Source: Aeromicrobium yanjiei
Lineage (GTDB): Bacteria; Actinomycetota; Actinomycetes; Propionibacteriales; Nocardioidaceae
Direction of reading: 5' to 3'
Assembly: GCF_009649075.1 (NCBI RefSeq)
Contig: NZ_CP045737.1
Location: 1,612,001-1,676,000, forward strand
Length of the DNA: 64,000 bases
The notes below the pieces were generated by a model. The model did no database searches and was not told where the DNA came from. It saw only the letters and a program-made list of their open reading frames with translations. Every line of letters starts with the position of its first letter. Positions within the stretch are counted from its first letter, which is position 1. Below are positions 1 through 7,329 of this stretch, one piece after another. The translations under genes and the position numbers were made by a program.

Positions 1-816
1 CAGCAAAGCTCGCTGAAGAGCAAGCTCGGTGGACGCCATTGAGTATGCAGACGCGAGTTGTGAATACTGCTTGAGCGCGAACCAGGCGGCAACGGCAGCG
101 GCTGCTCCTGCGACGATTCCTGCTACGTCCACGTCGTACTCACCGCTAGCCCGGAGAATCGCTGCGATGAGTGCGCCAGCCTCACCGAGAACGAGAAGCA
201 CGCGGCAGAAGGTGGCTCTCGTCTTGTTTCTTTTTGCATTCGTGGCGTACCAAACCATCTGATCCACCGTGCGGTCCCGTACATAGACGCGGCGCCGATC
301 TGTATGGCCCGCCGAGCGAAGCGCTGCCATCTCAGGTGTCACTAGGGGAAGGCTGCTCGACAGCGTGATCCGGTCTTTCCCCTTCGAGGTGACATCTGCG
401 ACCCGTTCAAAAAGCAACTTCTGAGATTCGTCGCTCAACAGTTCAGCCGGGAAAGGGTTTCCGCACGATGCGTATCGCCAGGCGAGAGTCTTGGTCGATT
501 CAGCCAAAGCGCGGCCGGCGTACCAGTCGCGTTCGGGCTGAGACACCCAAAGGACCACCTCCGTAACGAACGCGACCCCTACCGCCACTGCCGCGATGGT
601 CGGCATCGGCTGCCGATCGAACGCGGTGAATGTCAACGTGCCAGCAGCCGTCGCCGCAACAAGTGCTACAAAGCGAGTTGCGCTCAGCACTAGGTAGCGA
701 CGTTGCCCGGATTTGGCGGCCCGGTCTGCATCCTGAAAAAAACCCGGCAGGTCTCCATCAAGAAGCGCGAGGCCAGTTGGTCGCGGTTCCACTATCGCGC
801 GGCGACGTAGCTTCAT
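1..816 (-). CDS. SLATT-domain membrane effector, partial (C-terminus off window)
   Basis: The frame is open from an ATG at 816 to the window edge, giving 272 residues with no stop. Four hydrophobic segments are visible at about residues 41-66, 72-91, 203-223 and 229-248, arranged as two hairpin pairs. After the first pair comes RDWYAGRALAESTKTLAWRY, typical of DUF4231/SLATT_3. Before the second pair comes a basic helical stretch (YVRDRTVDQMVWY) typical of another SLATT module. SLATT proteins (SMODS and SLOG-associating 2TM effectors) are predicted pore-forming effectors of nucleotide-signal defence systems. The start lies 1 nt after the TIR gene stop, so it is the last visible gene of the island operon. 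Family assignment is by motif recognition; the tandem architecture is seen directly and the pore role is inferred. Confidence 0.72.
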   Translation of the reverse strand, partial: MKLRRRAIVEPRPTGLALLDGDLPGFFQDADRAAKSGQRRYLVLSATRFVALVAATAAGTLTFTAFDRQPMPTIAAVAVGVAFVTEVVLWVSQPERDWYAGRALAESTKTLAWRYASCGNPFPAELLSDESQKLLFERVADVTSKGKDRITLSSSLPLVTPEMAALRSAGHTDRRRVYVRDRTVDQMVWYATNAKRNKTRATFCRVLLVLGEAGALIAAILRASGEYDVDVAGIVAGAAAAVAAWFALKQYSQLASAYSMASTELALQRALL

Positions 817-817
817 G

Positions 818-1279
818 TCACCTACCGCACGTAGACGTGCTGTTGAGAGGCATGTTCTTCGCTCTGCTGGTTGCGCCGATCGCTCGCTCAATGGCTGAAT
901 CGAACTGCTGGACATCCTCGGGGGTGTTCCACTCGAGAATCTCGGCCCCGGCCTCCTTCATGCTGTCCGGGATCGGCGCCTGAGGATCGATCCGGATCCC
1001 GATAAGCCCATGTCCAGCATCTCTAGTCCATTCGATCTCTCGGTCGACCCAGTCGCTATCGGCGGTCTTGCTCCCGATCAGAACGATGGTTGCCGATGAC
1101 CCTTTGATTTGTTCGCGGATCTTGAGTCCAATGTAGTTGGAGTCCTCGCTCTTGACCGGCGTCAGGAGGTGTCGCCCGGTGAAGTCGACATTGACATTCT
1201 TGTTATGCGTCATGAGCTCCAAGCCCTTCGCCTTCATCAGGTCCGAGTGCTGAAAACTGATAAAGACTCTTCGGGTCAC
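818..1279 (-). CDS. ThsB-like TIR-domain protein (MTH538 TIR-like family)
   Basis: This 153-residue protein is almost entirely one TIR-like domain. VFISFQHSD lies at residues 5-13 (first strand and loop), ATIVLIGSKT at 63-72, and SDWVDREIEW at 75-84 carries the Trp and Glu typical of the family; GLIGIRI follows. This matches the MTH538/DUF1863 TIR-like family that includes ThsB of Thoeris. In such systems TIR proteins make a NAD-derived signal or act as NADases. The start overlaps the stop of the zinc-ribbon gene by ATGA, and the SLATT gene starts 1 nt after its own stop, so the products are probably made together. No ThsA-type SIR2/SLOG partner is present; the SLATT protein takes the effector position. 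The signal chemistry is unknown. Confidence 0.8.
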   Translation of the reverse strand: MTRRVFISFQHSDLMKAKGLELMTHNKNVNVDFTGRHLLTPVKSEDSNYIGLKIREQIKGSSATIVLIGSKTADSDWVDREIEWTRDAGHGLIGIRIDPQAPIPDSMKEAGAEILEWNTPEDVQQFDSAIERAIGATSRAKNMPLNSTSTCGR

Positions 1280-2067
1280 GGGCGGACTCCAACAAAGGGC
1301 ACGAGCGAACCTACGTGATTACAAATGGGGCACATCTTCAGCAGAGCGCGATTCTGCACGACGTAGTTGCATTCTTGGCAACGCCAAGAGTTCGAGCGCG
1401 AGCTATTCGGAATGCGCGGTACGTCGCCATCCTTATAGAAAGCGGGGGCCTCATCCCACGAGAAGCCGGATTGGCGGCCCCAAGAGGGATACGCGTAGCC
1501 GCACTGGTCGAGTGCGAATGTCTCCAATCTCTCGACCTCTTGTAGATAGTCCGAAGTTCGATCGTCGGCCTGATCGATGAGCTCTACAAGCGCACTCGTG
1601 TGTTGTACGGAGGTCGGCCTCATCTGCCTAAACGGTGAGGCGCAGATCTCTCGTAGCTCGGCAGGCACCTCGAGTACTGGTAGGGGCTTAATGAAGCGCA
1701 TGCTGGAAGCAGCAAGCGCGTAGTCGCTGTTGGACGCCCCTTGCGTTCCTTCGGTGAACCAACCGATCTTGTAATAGCCAGTAAGCGAGCGTCCGGCTCG
1801 GGGCTTGTGTGTAGTGACGAAGAAGATTGTGGCCGCGCCATCTTTGACAATCCGATTGCGCATTGGGGGCTCACAGGTTGAGAACAGCCCGTAGGTGCCA
1901 GTCTCAATGTTCGGGTCGCTCTTGTTGTCGCCCGGGCGGGTAATGGCCCGCACGGGCCACCGGGCGATCGGGTCGCTGAAATAGACAGACAGGTAGCCCG
2001 TACCGCGGTCTTCGAGCTCTTCCCATGGAGCGTCCATCCGGTTGGCGCCAGGCAGCGTGCTCGTCAT
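1276..2067 (-). CDS. unrecognised 263-aa protein with C-terminal zinc ribbon
   Basis: I do not recognise the family of the main domain. The C-terminus has a clear four-cysteine zinc ribbon, CQEC at residues 230-233 and CPIC at 246-249, which could bind nucleic acid or protein. The N-terminal half is strand-rich, with YLSVYFSDP, ATIFFVTTHKP and SLTGYYKIGWF, a pattern reminiscent of PUA/ASCH/EVE-type or nucleotide-modification-associated barrels; this resemblance is a guess. There is no signal peptide or membrane segment. The ATG overlaps the MazG gene stop by ATGA and its own stop overlaps the TIR gene start by ATGA, so it is translationally locked between them. Context suggests a sensor or adaptor that recognises modified or foreign nucleic acid or nucleotides. 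Confidence 0.7.
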   Translation of the reverse strand: MTSTLPGANRMDAPWEELEDRGTGYLSVYFSDPIARWPVRAITRPGDNKSDPNIETGTYGLFSTCEPPMRNRIVKDGAATIFFVTTHKPRAGRSLTGYYKIGWFTEGTQGASNSDYALAASSMRFIKPLPVLEVPAELREICASPFRQMRPTSVQHTSALVELIDQADDRTSDYLQEVERLETFALDQCGYAYPSWGRQSGFSWDEAPAFYKDGDVPRIPNSSRSNSWRCQECNYVVQNRALLKMCPICNHVGSLVPFVGVRP

Positions 2068-2948
2068 CCCGGTTCCCCACCATTTCGCGGCTCAAAGCGG
2101 AGGCTCTGCAGGTTCGCGTCGAAATGGACGCGACCCCCGTTCCCTTTGAGCAGTAGTCGGAACATTTCATGGCCTCGAAGAATTGCACGTTCCCAATCCG
2201 CCGCGGATCGCACGCTAGCTTCGAAGGGATCTGTAAGGAGAAGGATGGTGTTGAGCAGATGCTGGTCCAGGCGTGAGATTCCATCGAGATGCTTGTGTTG
2301 GGCACCGTACGCAAACGCCAGAGCGGCGATTGCCTCCTCAACCACGATGGCTCTTCCACCGTCTTCTGACTCGTCGATCACAACGTCAGACTTTCTCTTG
2401 CGTGACATGAGTTGACGTGTGACTGGTGACCACCCGAGGACCGACGCGTACGCCAGGTGAAACACGTCGTGGAACCGGTATCCGTCCTGTCGAGGAGAGG
2501 CGTCCGTGAGAGTGCTGCCGAGCTGGCGGCCCTCAAAATACACGGAGACTGTGTCCGTCCCCTCGGGTGATTCGTCTGGCACGAACTCATAGGTACCTGA
2601 GCGCGGCAGGCGCTCGTGAGGCGGAAACGAACCGTCAATGGGGTCTCCCGAGGTGGTAAGCCATCGGTGCCTGGTCTTCTCGAGATTTGCCGTGGCGATG
2701 TCTTGCAAGCTGAGATCGAGTTTGGAGGCGACCGTGGCGAGGTACCAAAGTAGATCGCCGAGCTCTTCTGCTGCCTGTGCGTTCCAGGTTTCGAAGGCGG
2801 TTCCATCCCGGAGGCGCTTTTTGTAGACCGACGCAACAGAGCCAGCTTCCCCGGCAAGGCCAAGCAGGTGCACGGTGACGTCCTGGATGTCGTTGCCGCC
2901 GCGTTGATCAGTCCCCTGCGCAGCGAGCTGGTACTCGTCGAAATTCAT
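2064..2948 (-). CDS. MazG-type nucleotide pyrophosphohydrolase with extra C-terminal domain
   Basis: The product has 294 residues. The N-terminal ~100 residues are a MazG-like all-alpha NTP pyrophosphohydrolase, with metal-site acidic motifs LAGEAGSV (31-38) and EELGDLLWYL (61-70). The second half has a separate conserved-looking block, FHDVFHLAYASVLGWSP at about 159-175 then KRKSD and DESEDGGRAIVVEEAI, which I have seen attached to MazG-type proteins but cannot name. I chose the ATG at 2948 because a GGAGGG Shine-Dalgarno lies about 6 nt upstream; a start ten codons further up would hide it. MazG enzymes cleave NTPs to NMP and PPi. The enzyme could clean up, or make, a nucleotide used by the island's pyrophosphorylase-like and TIR proteins. 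It follows that first gene by 126 nt. Confidence 0.82.
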   Translation of the reverse strand: MNFDEYQLAAQGTDQRGGNDIQDVTVHLLGLAGEAGSVASVYKKRLRDGTAFETWNAQAAEELGDLLWYLATVASKLDLSLQDIATANLEKTRHRWLTTSGDPIDGSFPPHERLPRSGTYEFVPDESPEGTDTVSVYFEGRQLGSTLTDASPRQDGYRFHDVFHLAYASVLGWSPVTRQLMSRKRKSDVVIDESEDGGRAIVVEEAIAALAFAYGAQHKHLDGISRLDQHLLNTILLLTDPFEASVRSAADWERAILRGHEMFRLLLKGNGGRVHFDANLQSLRFEPRNGGEPG

Positions 2949-3074
2949 GCGCACCCTCCGGCAAGGCCGCCGTGACACGTCGGCAAGCGTTCAACCCGAT
3001 TGTTGCGCGTTGCTGGGTCACTTTCGGGCAATTCCAGCATTAAGCGTGAGCGGTTGTAGCAAACGCCGGGCGGA

Positions 3075-4148
3075 TCAAGGGATCGCGATGCCCCATTTCG
3101 GAGGAAAGAACGGTTTGTGCTGCGAGTCTGCGGAAGGCGAGTAGCGCTGTTTGATACGCGATCGGCCACTGATGCCCGGGATCGTCGGGTGTGCCACTCT
3201 GGCGTATTTGTCTACCTCGCAGAACAAATTCTGGCAATCGACGAGTTGGAGTCGACGACCATAGAGGCCGTTGAACGAAAGCCCGAGCCTTTCGAAATGG
3301 AGATCCTGAGTCTCAGCCATGTGCTGGATGATTTCGACTTCGATGCCGGCCGAGTCGGGGCCGAAGCACTTTCGGATCCCGTCGAGCGCCCCTGGGCCGG
3401 GAACTACGAAGTCCATTTCGCTGAAGTTCAGTGCCGTCGAATAGTTCAAGTCGATTGTGAACTGGTAAGCGAGGAACGCTCCGAAACTCGGCAAACCCCG
3501 TAGGACTGCGTAGGTCTCCTTCATAGACCCTGCCCTGAGTGCATCGTCTATGACTCCGGCGCTGAACGCATACTCAAGGAGCCGAAGGTGGTTTGAGTGT
3601 TTGCGACTCTCGCCGAGTGCGGGATTCGGCATCACGTAAGCGGCTGAGTAGAGCCGAGTGGACCGCGCAAATGCGGAGCTGAGGACCCTGTTGTACGCCT
3701 CGAAATCGAAGGTTTCCCAGGCTGGAGTTCCCAACTCAGAGGTAAGCAGTTCCCAGGTCGAAACCCGATTGAAGATTTTGAACAAGAGCACTCGGAAGGC
3801 GACCTCGAGCGGATCTTGCTGGCCTCTATACGCGACTTCCTTCACGAGGTACTGGCTGACGCGGTCGGCCACGCGATAGCAATTCGTAAACCTGAACTTC
3901 TGAATGATGGGGTCGTCAGACCAAGGTTCGTTCTTACCAAGCACCTTAGCTTCGTAGGTCAGTTGCCGGCGAGCAGCAAAGCGCCAGTAAGTATCGAAAA
4001 CTTCAGTCGGCACGACCTGTCTGCCGAGAATGGTGATCGGGTCAGGGCGAATCGCCTCGTCAGCCGCAGGCCGCCTGAAGCCGCTCTCTGCCGGAGGGCG
4101 CGGGGGCCGTGTGACCTCATCAACCGCGAATGAGTTTTTCGCAGACAC
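3075..4148 (-). CDS. alpha-glutamyl/putrescinyl thymine pyrophosphorylase-like (5-hmdU DNA kinase helical domain) protein
   Basis: The 357-residue protein fits the family known from phage thymine hypermodification. It has FDTYWRFAARRQ (51-62), PWSDDPI...FRFTNCYRVADR (75-96), a helix-hairpin-helix-like RGLPSFGAFLAYQ (217-229), D233, a GPG at 251-253, and DCQNLFCEVDKY (304-315) near the C-terminus. Phage relatives act with a 5-hydroxymethyl-dU kinase to replace the pyrophosphorylated group on DNA thymine with an amino acid or polyamine. No phage genes surround it here, so this copy more likely acts on a nucleotide or DNA base within a defence locus. The GTG start is supported by TACGAT exactly six bases upstream. 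It is the promoter-proximal gene of the island. Family assignment is confident; substrate is unknown. Confidence 0.78.
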   Translation of the reverse strand: MSAKNSFAVDEVTRPPRPPAESGFRRPAADEAIRPDPITILGRQVVPTEVFDTYWRFAARRQLTYEAKVLGKNEPWSDDPIIQKFRFTNCYRVADRVSQYLVKEVAYRGQQDPLEVAFRVLLFKIFNRVSTWELLTSELGTPAWETFDFEAYNRVLSSAFARSTRLYSAAYVMPNPALGESRKHSNHLRLLEYAFSAGVIDDALRAGSMKETYAVLRGLPSFGAFLAYQFTIDLNYSTALNFSEMDFVVPGPGALDGIRKCFGPDSAGIEVEIIQHMAETQDLHFERLGLSFNGLYGRRLQLVDCQNLFCEVDKYARVAHPTIPGISGRSRIKQRYSPSADSQHKPFFPPKWGIAIP

Positions 4149-4154
4149 AATGCG

Positions 4155-4160
4155 ATCGTA
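4155..4160 (-). promoter_or_regulatory. -10 element of the island operon
   Basis: On the minus strand TACGAT lies six bases before the GTG at 4148. This is the spacing seen at many starts in this window and implies a leaderless transcript. No good -35 hexamer is visible. It is the only candidate promoter seen for the cluster reading to position 1, although the 126-nt gap before the MazG gene could hold another. Confidence 0.5.
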
Positions 4161-4348
4161 ACGAAATATGTCCCAGTAGCGGGGAAGCCGCTCGGTGACG
4201 CAAAAGGACGTAGGGCCGCGGGTGTCCCCATCTTAGTGACTCGAGAACCGAGACAATAGGTTCACTGGCCAATGGTGGTCAATAGACCGGCAGCTCACGA
4301 TCGCAGCGAACGGATGGTCCCGCAACGGTGGAGCTGTCGTTGGGCCAC

Positions 4349-4395
4349 TTTACACGCCGAAAGCGGCCAGCATTTTGCGTGCCGGAAGTCGGCCA
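4349..4395. repeat. paired repeats resembling an IS21-family end (remnant)
   Basis: Two imperfect copies lie in tandem: TTTACACGCCGAAAGCGGCCA at 4349-4369 (flanked by GGGCCAC on the left) and a related unit at 4374-4395 sharing GCCG, GAAG and CGGCCA. Short multiple repeats of the GGCCACTTT...GCCGAAAG type are typical of IS21-like ends. No istA or istB gene is visible nearby, so this would be a solitary remnant. The assignment rests on resemblance only. Confidence 0.33.
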
Positions 4396-4875
4396 CTCGG
4401 CGAGCAAGGCGGTCGACCTTTCAAATGACGACATGAGCGCACTGCTCTACAGGAGCGAGTAGTGAGTTCCACCGGGGAGATCGCAGGGCTTGACCCGGCG
4501 GAGACACCGTCGTCGACGCACTCGCCGACCCTTGCAATCACGCCCCGAGTCATCCTGGGCGAGATGCCCCGGTCTCCCTGCCCATCACGAGGTCAATGGG
4601 CAGCATGCTGAAGAGCCCGTGTCGAGCGGGCCCGACGCCCTGCTATTTCCGGCATCGTCCTCGCTGTGCGGCAAATGCCGTCAACGTCTTACAACCGTGG
4701 CCATGTTGTTGCGTTGATCGCGTTGTTTCTCAGCATTGCCGAATCGCGAACACCTCCGCCATCTCCTGACGCCGTTGCGTCTGCGTCTCGGACCAACCTG
4801 ACGTGGACGCCCAGGACCGGCGCGAGGCTCAATCGTGAGGCGGTGAGGGCGGGTGGAGATCTGGGTGGTGAGTGC

Positions 4876-5634
4876 TCAGGCCCCGTGCAGCAGATCGAGC
4901 AGTTCCGCAACCGCCTGCTGGTTGCCGGCGACGTGCCAGCGGTGGCCGCGGTGCTCGACGACCTCGGCGCGACCGCCGGCGGCGCGGACGAGCGCCTGCC
5001 CGGGGAGCCAGTCCCAGTCGGGGCACGAGTGCTGGGCCCAGACGCCGACGCGGCCGCCCGCGACGCCCGCGAGATCGCATGAGCCGGAGCCGAGCACGCG
5101 GGGTGTCGCGGAGGCCTGCACCAGTGCGAGCCACACCTCGCGGACGTCGGGATCGGCCAGTGTCGACGGGTGCACGTACGTCGCGAGGCTGCAGTCGGAC
5201 AGCGGGCGGTCGGCCAGCGGCGCGACGGGCACGCCGTCGAGGGTCGTCGGGTGGTCGCGTCCGCCGAGCCAGGTCTCGCCGGTGACGGGCTGGTGCACCG
5301 CGCCCAGCACCGTGCCGTCGGCGTCCTCGAGAGCGAGGGCGCTGCACCAGTAGGCCAGCCCCGAGAAGAAGTTGTAGGTGCCGTCGACCGGGTCGATGAC
5401 CCAGCGGCGCCCGGACGTCCCGTCGTGCTGGGCACCCTCCTCGCCGAGCAGCCCGTCGGCGGGGCACAGACGCTCCAGGGTCGAGGTGACCAGGTCCTCC
5501 GCGGCGCGGTCGGCCGCGGTCACGACGTCGCTCACCGAGGTCTTCTGCTCCGCGGAGAGGCCGTCGGCGCGCATGAGGGCGGCCAGTGCGCCGGCCTCGG
5601 TCACGAGAGCGGTCGCGAGCTCGAGATCGTCCAC
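4876..5634 (-). CDS. inositol monophosphatase family protein
   Basis: The 252-residue product has the Li+-sensitive phosphatase metal sites: LGEEG in the first third, then WVIDPVDGTYNF, the hallmark DPxDGT motif, and CPDWDWLPGQALVRAAGG near the C-terminus, corresponding to the WDxAAG metal ligand region (here WDWLPG). Substrates in this superfamily include myo-inositol phosphate, histidinol phosphate and fructose bisphosphate; the exact one cannot be told. The GTG at 5634 is 6 nt downstream of the ctaA stop, so the two genes are probably co-transcribed; there is no clear Shine-Dalgarno. The altered WD-containing motif is slightly unusual and may indicate a different substrate. Confidence 0.8.
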   Translation of the reverse strand: MDDLELATALVTEAGALAALMRADGLSAEQKTSVSDVVTAADRAAEDLVTSTLERLCPADGLLGEEGAQHDGTSGRRWVIDPVDGTYNFFSGLAYWCSALALEDADGTVLGAVHQPVTGETWLGGRDHPTTLDGVPVAPLADRPLSDCSLATYVHPSTLADPDVREVWLALVQASATPRVLGSGSCDLAGVAGGRVGVWAQHSCPDWDWLPGQALVRAAGGRAEVVEHRGHRWHVAGNQQAVAELLDLLHGA

Positions 5635-5639
5635 GCCGG

Positions 5640-6539
5640 TCAGACCCGCGATGTGTCGCGGCTCGGCTCGGCGATGCGCCGGGGTGCGTGGTCGGGGGTC
5701 AGCAACAGGGCTGTCGCCGCCGCCATGAGCACCGCGGCGCCGATCAGGTGGGCTGCGACGAGCGTGATGGGCAGGTCGTTGAAGTACTGCACGAAGCCGA
5801 TGAGGCCCTGGGCCAGCTCGACGCCCAGCAGCACGATGGCCGCCGTGCGTACCCGCCCGGACTCCTTCCAGATCACCAGGAGCGTCAGGGCGACCAGGAG
5901 GTACACGCTCCAGGCGTGGACGTGGCTCATGAGGCGCGGATCGAGCAGGTTGCGCGGGGACTCGTCGTCGCCCGCGTGCGGACCGCTGCCCGTGACGACC
6001 GTGCCGAGATAGACCACGACCCACGAGACGACGTACGTCAGCACGATGATCGGGCGACGGGTGCCCACGCGGCCCTCGCCGCGGACCCGGAAGAGCAGCA
6101 GGATCGAGGCGGAGACGAGCACCATCGAGAGCAGCAGGTGCAGCGACACGATCCACGGGTTGAGGTCGGTCAGCACCGTGATGCCGCCGATGACGCCCTG
6201 GAAGGGCACGCCGAGGGCGATGAGCGCCGCGAGCTGGCGCATGCGACGGTTCGTGCCGGACCAGCGCCACACCGCCACGAACGTGGCGACCACGACGGCG
6301 ATGAGGACGTACGTGAGCAGGCGGTTGCCGAACTCGATGAGGCCGTGCATGCCGAGCTCACGGTGGGGAACGAAGGACTCGTCGGTGCACTTGGGCCACG
6401 TCGGGCAGCCGAGGCCCGAACCGGTCAGTCGGACCAGGCCACCGGTCAAGATGATGATGCTGTTGGCCACCACAGTGGCCCACGCCCATCGCTCGACGAT
6501 CGTGCGGTCAGGGTCGCGCAGACCCAGAGTCGGTGCCAT
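5640..6539 (-). CDS. ctaA: heme A synthase (COX15/CtaA family)
   Basis: The 299-residue polytopic membrane protein has about eight hydrophobic helices. GGLVRLTGSGLGCPTWPKC at about residues 33-51 is the family signature, with the paired cysteines of the CtaA extracytoplasmic loop. His residues in HGLIEFGNR, SLHLLLS, SHVHAW and AAHLIG match the heme ligands. It converts heme O to heme A for the aa3-type cytochrome oxidase. It lies just after an ABC-2 exporter pair, an order I know from mycobacteria (ctaA, ABC permease, ABC ATPase upstream of suf). SURF1, another oxidase assembly factor, is encoded at 22.1 kb. Confidence 0.95.
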   Translation of the reverse strand: MAPTLGLRDPDRTIVERWAWATVVANSIIILTGGLVRLTGSGLGCPTWPKCTDESFVPHRELGMHGLIEFGNRLLTYVLIAVVVATFVAVWRWSGTNRRMRQLAALIALGVPFQGVIGGITVLTDLNPWIVSLHLLLSMVLVSASILLLFRVRGEGRVGTRRPIIVLTYVVSWVVVYLGTVVTGSGPHAGDDESPRNLLDPRLMSHVHAWSVYLLVALTLLVIWKESGRVRTAAIVLLGVELAQGLIGFVQYFNDLPITLVAAHLIGAAVLMAAATALLLTPDHAPRRIAEPSRDTSRV

Positions 6540-6543
6540 CAGC

Positions 6544-7329
6544 TCACTCCCACTTGAACGTTCTCGAGACCATGAGGCTTGCGCACACGGTCCAGATCAA
6601 AAGTACGACCACCGAGAAAGCGGTCGGGCCGTCGCCGGCGAAGGTGTCGCGCAGTCCCTGGCCGAGCGCGCCGGACGGCAGCAGCTCCAGCACGTGCCGG
6701 GCCGGCTCGGGATAGCGGCTCAGCGGCACGATCAGCCCGCCGCCCACGAGCAGCAGGACGTACACGAGGTTGGCGACCGCGAGGGTCGCCTCTGCCCGCA
6801 GCGTGCCCGCGATGAGCAGGCCGAGCGAGCCGAACGCTGCGGTGCCCAGCACGATCAGGCCCACCATCTCGACCAGGGCCTTGACCCCGCCGTGCGGCTC
6901 CCAGCCCAGCGCGAAGCCCACGCCGGACAGCACCGACAGCTGGACGACCTCGACGATCACGACGGCGCCGATCTTGCCGAACAGCAGCCCCCACCGGGGC
7001 AGGGGAGAGGCGCCGAGCCGCTTGATGATGCCGTAGCGGCGCTCGAAGCCAGTCGCGATCGCAAGCGACGTGAACGAGGTCGACAGGACGGCGAGCGCGA
7101 GGATGCCCGGCGTGATGATGTCGATCGTCCGGCCGGGGCCGAGATCGACGACGCCGCTGGCCTTCGCGCCCAGCACGAGCAGCACGAGGGGGATGACCAT
7201 GGTCAGCAGCACCTGCTCGGCGTTGCGTCCCTGCAGGCGCAGCTCCATCATCGTCTGCGCCCGCAGCATCGCGGCGCGGGGAGCCGCGCCGGGGCGGGGG
7301 CTGAGGTCGAGCGTGGACGGGCTGCTCAT
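6544..7329 (-). CDS. ABC-2 type transporter permease
   Basis: The protein has 261 residues and about six membrane segments. A cytosolic N-terminus is followed by a first TM (VLLTMVIPLVLLVLG), and the series ends with TAFSVVVLLIWTVCASLMV. The SRTFKWE tail is common in ABC-2 permeases of drug or glycolipid exporters. The ATG at 7329 overlaps the stop of the ATPase gene by ATGA, so the two form one transporter, and its stop is 4 nt from the ctaA start. Substrate unknown; the location beside ctaA and suf is conserved in actinobacteria. Confidence 0.88.
   Translation of the reverse strand: MSSPSTLDLSPRPGAAPRAAMLRAQTMMELRLQGRNAEQVLLTMVIPLVLLVLGAKASGVVDLGPGRTIDIITPGILALAVLSTSFTSLAIATGFERRYGIIKRLGASPLPRWGLLFGKIGAVVIVEVVQLSVLSGVGFALGWEPHGGVKALVEMVGLIVLGTAAFGSLGLLIAGTLRAEATLAVANLVYVLLLVGGGLIVPLSRYPEPARHVLELLPSGALGQGLRDTFAGDGPTAFSVVVLLIWTVCASLMVSRTFKWE

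Larger units (their letters stand above)
4149..4875. other. gene-poor boundary of the accessory island
   Basis: About 0.7 kb without a convincing gene lies between the island (minus strand) and the core inositol-phosphatase-type gene (minus strand). Open frames here are short, with no recognisable motif and no plausible ribosome-binding site. The first part holds the operon promoter and repeats resembling an insertion-sequence end at 4349-4395. The remainder shows no feature I can support. It is probably a recombination scar marking the edge of horizontally acquired DNA. Confidence 0.5.

Noticed and set aside
818-1279. Classic Thoeris system
   Set aside because: The TIR protein resembles ThsB, but no ThsA (SIR2/SLOG or TM-Macro) gene is present; the partner genes are different, so it is reported as a separate candidate system.
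2949-2978. Ten-codon upstream extension of the MazG protein
   Set aside because: It would bury the GGAGGG Shine-Dalgarno found in front of ATG 2948, and the extension is Arg-rich and unlike the family start.
3075-4148. Phage DNA-hypermodification gene of a prophage
   Set aside because: No phage structural, terminase or integrase gene nearby; the neighbours are TIR and SLATT genes, pointing to a defence context.
4349-4395. Complete IS21 element
   Set aside because: Only end-like repeats are visible; no istA/istB reading frame exists between 4149 and 4875.
4666-5082. Plus-strand open frame beginning MPSTSYNRGHVVALIALFL that could look like a secreted protein
   Set aside because: Its second half is antisense to the inositol-phosphatase-type gene and shows shadow-type Pro/Arg composition; no ribosome site or homologous motif.
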